Of a stretch of 64,000 nucleotides of DNA, positions 62,105 through 64,000 are shown in pieces. The stretch's first letter is position 1, and every line of letters starts with the position of its first letter. The DNA comes from an uncultured Croceitalea sp. (GTDB lineage: Bacteria; Bacteroidota; Bacteroidia; Flavobacteriales; Flavobacteriaceae). The translations under genes and the position numbers were made by a program. The notes under the pieces are model-generated. The model saw only the letters and a list, made by a program, of their open reading frames with translations. It did not search any database and was not told the DNA's origin. The stretch is taken from contig CANMOV010000001.1 of assembly GCA_947499565.1 (NCBI GenBank), positions 558,001 through 622,000 on the forward strand. The letters are read 5' to 3'.

Positions 62105-63786
62105 TAGAACCCCACTGCCTTATCATCACCCCTTTTATCAGCTCCGCCCTCAAGTTTTCCATTTTGTAACACTCTAATTGCATCAACTTTACCTATAATT
62201 GGGGTTCGCTCCTCGTTAATGATATAACCTTTTCCTTTTAACTCAGTTTTTAATTCATCAGAAAATCCATCGGGCTCAAAAATAACCATATCTGGTAACC
62301 ATTGATGATGAAATCGTGGTGCATTAACAGCTTCTTGCATACTTAAGTTAAACTCATAAGTATTCAAAATAGTTTGAGCAACAGCTGTAATTATAGTAGA
62401 ACCACCTGGGGTACCTACAACCATATAAAGTTTTCCATCTTTTTCTACAATAGTCGGTGTCATACTACTCAACATTCGTTTCTCTGGGGCTATGCTATTA
62501 GCTTTAGCACCAATAAGACCAAACATGTTTGGAACACCTGGTTTTGCACTAAAATCATCCATCTCGTTATTTAAAAAGAACCCTAATTCTTCAGAATACA
62601 ATTTAGATCCATATCCACCATTAAGTGTTGTTGTAGCAGAAATTGCATTTCCCTCGGCATCAATAATAGAGTAGTGGGTAGTTTCCATACTTTCTACAAT
62701 TTCCACGTCACCATGACTAACATCTGATGAAAGCGTAGCCTTATCAAAAGAAAAGTTCTCCATTCTATCAGATAGATAAGTATCAGATAACAAAACATCT
62801 AGAGGAATGTCAGTAAAGTCAGGGTCACCTAAAAAGTAGTTTCTATCTGCATAAGCTCTTCTAGAAGCTTCTGTAAATAACTGAATGGTCTTAGCAGAAT
62901 TATGTCCATAATCCTTTACATCATAAGGTTCCATCATTTTAAAAATCTGATTTATGGTCACACCACCACTACTTGGCGGACTCATAGAAATAATACGTAA
63001 ATCTTTATAATTAAAAGTAACCGGATAACGCCATTTTGCTTCATACTTGGCTAAATCTTCCTCCGTAATAAAACCGCCGTTCTCTTGAATGAATGCGGCT
63101 AATTTTTCTGCAACTTCTCCTTTGTAGAACCCGTCGCGTCCTTCGTTCATTATTTTGGTAAGTGTTGTGGCTAGTTCTGGATATTTAATGGTGTCACCAG
63201 CTTTAAAATTCTGGGCAAATTTGGTGCTATCATTATTCACTTGGATAAAACGTTCTTTATAACTTTCCAATCTTTTAGCTTGCTTTTCTGTAACTACAAC
63301 CCCTCTATTTGCAAGTGCAATAACAGGTTCTAAAATTTCTGGGAGGGGTAAAGAACCATACTTTATATGCACTTCAATAATACCGGCGACTGTTCCTGGA
63401 ACACCTACCGCGGTTGCACCAACAGTACTCATATTTGGGATTACATTGCCTAACGAATCCAAGTACATATCTTTATGAGCCGCTAATGGAGCTTTTTCAC
63501 GATAATCCAATCCTCCAATATCACCATCCGCTTTGCGATATACCATAAATCCACCGCCACCTAAATTGCCTGCAAATGGGTATGCAACTGCTAAAGCCAT
63601 TTCTGTAGCAACCATAGCATCAAAAGCGTTTCCGCCTTTCTTCATGATTTCAACACCGATTTTACTGGCTTCTTCACGAGCAGAAACTACCATTGCTTTC
63701 TCGGCAACTTCTCCAGTTGGTTGTGCAGGTCTTTCTTTACAATTAATAAATAAAATAATTGGCAATAAGAGTATTAATCTTCGCAT
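62104..63786 (-). CDS. ggt: Gamma-glutamyltransferase lipoprotein
   Basis: 560 residues. Signal 'MRRLILLLPIILFINC' with lipobox Cys at 16. It is an N-terminal nucleophile hydrolase made as a precursor that cleaves itself. The catalytic Thr369 begins the small subunit in 'TTHYSIIDAEGNAISATTTLNGGYGS', and the oxyanion 'PGGSTIITA' and 'MSSMTPTIV'-like segment follow. It removes or transfers gamma-glutamyl groups in the periplasm. It is upstream of and overlapping the ATP-grasp gene, and its start overlaps the end of the preceding frame by 13 bases. Confidence 0.93.
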   Translation of the reverse strand: MRRLILLLPIILFINCKERPAQPTGEVAEKAMVVSAREEASKIGVEIMKKGGNAFDAMVATEMALAVAYPFAGNLGGGGFMVYRKADGDIGGLDYREKAPLAAHKDMYLDSLGNVIPNMSTVGATAVGVPGTVAGIIEVHIKYGSLPLPEILEPVIALANRGVVVTEKQAKRLESYKERFIQVNNDSTKFAQNFKAGDTIKYPELATTLTKIMNEGRDGFYKGEVAEKLAAFIQENGGFITEEDLAKYEAKWRYPVTFNYKDLRIISMSPPSSGGVTINQIFKMMEPYDVKDYGHNSAKTIQLFTEASRRAYADRNYFLGDPDFTDIPLDVLLSDTYLSDRMENFSFDKATLSSDVSHGDVEIVESMETTHYSIIDAEGNAISATTTLNGGYGSKLYSEELGFFLNNEMDDFSAKPGVPNMFGLIGAKANSIAPEKRMLSSMTPTIVEKDGKLYMVVGTPGGSTIITAVAQTILNTYEFNLSMQEAVNAPRFHHQWLPDMVIFEPDGFSDELKTELKGKGYIINEERTPIIGKVDAIRVLQNGKLEGGADKRGDDKAVGF

Positions 63787-64000
63787 AGAGAATTAAATTT
63801 TTGTTTGGAAAAGGTAATCAATTCTTCAAAAAAGGCAGTGAACTCTTTTTCAAAATCAGTATAATGTTCTTCTAGGTCTAGAATTGCAAAATTCATTTTT
63901 GATTTGTTTTTGGTGCGCCTATTCATTCCATCTAGTACCCTTGAAATACCTTTTAAATTAGAATAGTTATAGAGCCAATTATCAGTTATCATATAAGGCA
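63774..64000 (-). CDS. Conserved-looking protein, C-terminal part (truncated by window edge)
   Basis: At least 72 residues with the frame open to the window edge; the ATG at 63992 may be internal. Helical and charged, with 'NLKGISRVLDGMNRRTKNKSKMNFAILDLEEHYTDFEKEFTAFFEELITF'. No motif is recognised. It overlaps the ggt start by 13 bases and is likely the upstream member of the same operon. Confidence 0.6.
   Translation of the reverse strand, partial: PYMITDNWLYNYSNLKGISRVLDGMNRRTKNKSKMNFAILDLEEHYTDFEKEFTAFFEELITFSKQKFNSLCED

Noticed and set aside
1-64000. tRNA, rRNA, CRISPR arrays and insertion sequences
   Set aside because: Reading both strands I saw no cloverleaf-type sequences, no regularly spaced direct repeats and no transposase-like proteins. 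A covariance search could still reveal a small RNA that I missed.

Overview
This AT-rich 64 kb window looks like a chromosomal segment of a marine-type member of the Flavobacteriaceae (Bacteroidota). The evidence is the short RpoD of about 287 residues, Bacteroidota-type promoters (TTG-N17-20-TAnnTTTG), TonB-dependent receptors with CarboxypepD_reg-like N-termini, lipoproteins of DUF4249 type, an ECF sigma/anti-sigma/DUF4097 cluster, a LytS/LytTR pair, and the gene order of the histidine operon. I cannot name the genus. I see no rRNA, tRNA, transposase, integrase or CRISPR array.

Layout. 1-4018: the tail of an M16 peptidase, then a fabG / VWA membrane protein / prohibitin-like operon. 4020-12272: a complete histidine operon (G-D-C-B-H-A-F-IE) controlled by a histidine-rich leader peptide and a transcription attenuator. 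It also carries a GNAT acetyltransferase and a DinB-like protein, and a palindromic repeat separates hisB from hisH. 12285-24190: a small EthD lipoprotein; an ECF sigma factor, anti-sigma, DUF4097 and outer-membrane-protein cluster ending in a 46-residue gene; a LytTR regulator with its histidine kinase; and two TonB-dependent receptor genes, the second followed by a DUF4249 lipoprotein. The sigma gene and the second receptor share one promoter pattern with identical spacing, so the receptor is probably a target of this sigma factor. 24275-39619: mixed metabolic and hypothetical genes, including a cupin, a SnoaL-like protein, an AraC regulator, DUF1853, a VWA/AAA+ ATPase pair, DUF418, two tandem alpha/beta hydrolases, cysE-cysM, DUF2461, DUF72, a thioesterase and a membrane dipeptidase.

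39786-50551 is the most system-like part. It holds a sensorless hybrid histidine kinase with REC and HPt domains, a single-domain response regulator, a membrane HEAT-repeat protein with a long acidic tail, a processive GT2 polysaccharide synthase, a phosphoglycerol-transferase-like membrane enzyme of the LtaS/sulfatase fold fused to TPRs, a YaiO-like outer-membrane barrel, and a convergent secreted phosphodiesterase-like protein. I infer a regulated exopolysaccharide synthesis, modification and export locus. The first three genes all depend on TTG start codons.

50880-52030 has two tandem mini-genes (32 and 33 residues) that resemble each other, a bidirectional terminator, and rpoD. 52271-57456 has an SF2 helicase, a glycosyltransferase and a TPR membrane protein. 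57499-59371 is a second notable region. A LexA/CI-like S24 repressor and a divergent DNA-repair-type gene (TIGR03915/DUF4130) share a 100 bp control region with three GGAA-N3-TTCC operators and two consensus promoters, arranged much like a phage operator region. The rest encodes a GluR0-like ligand-gated potassium channel and an overlapping operon of gamma-glutamyltransferase, an ATP-grasp ligase and a membrane-anchored protein.
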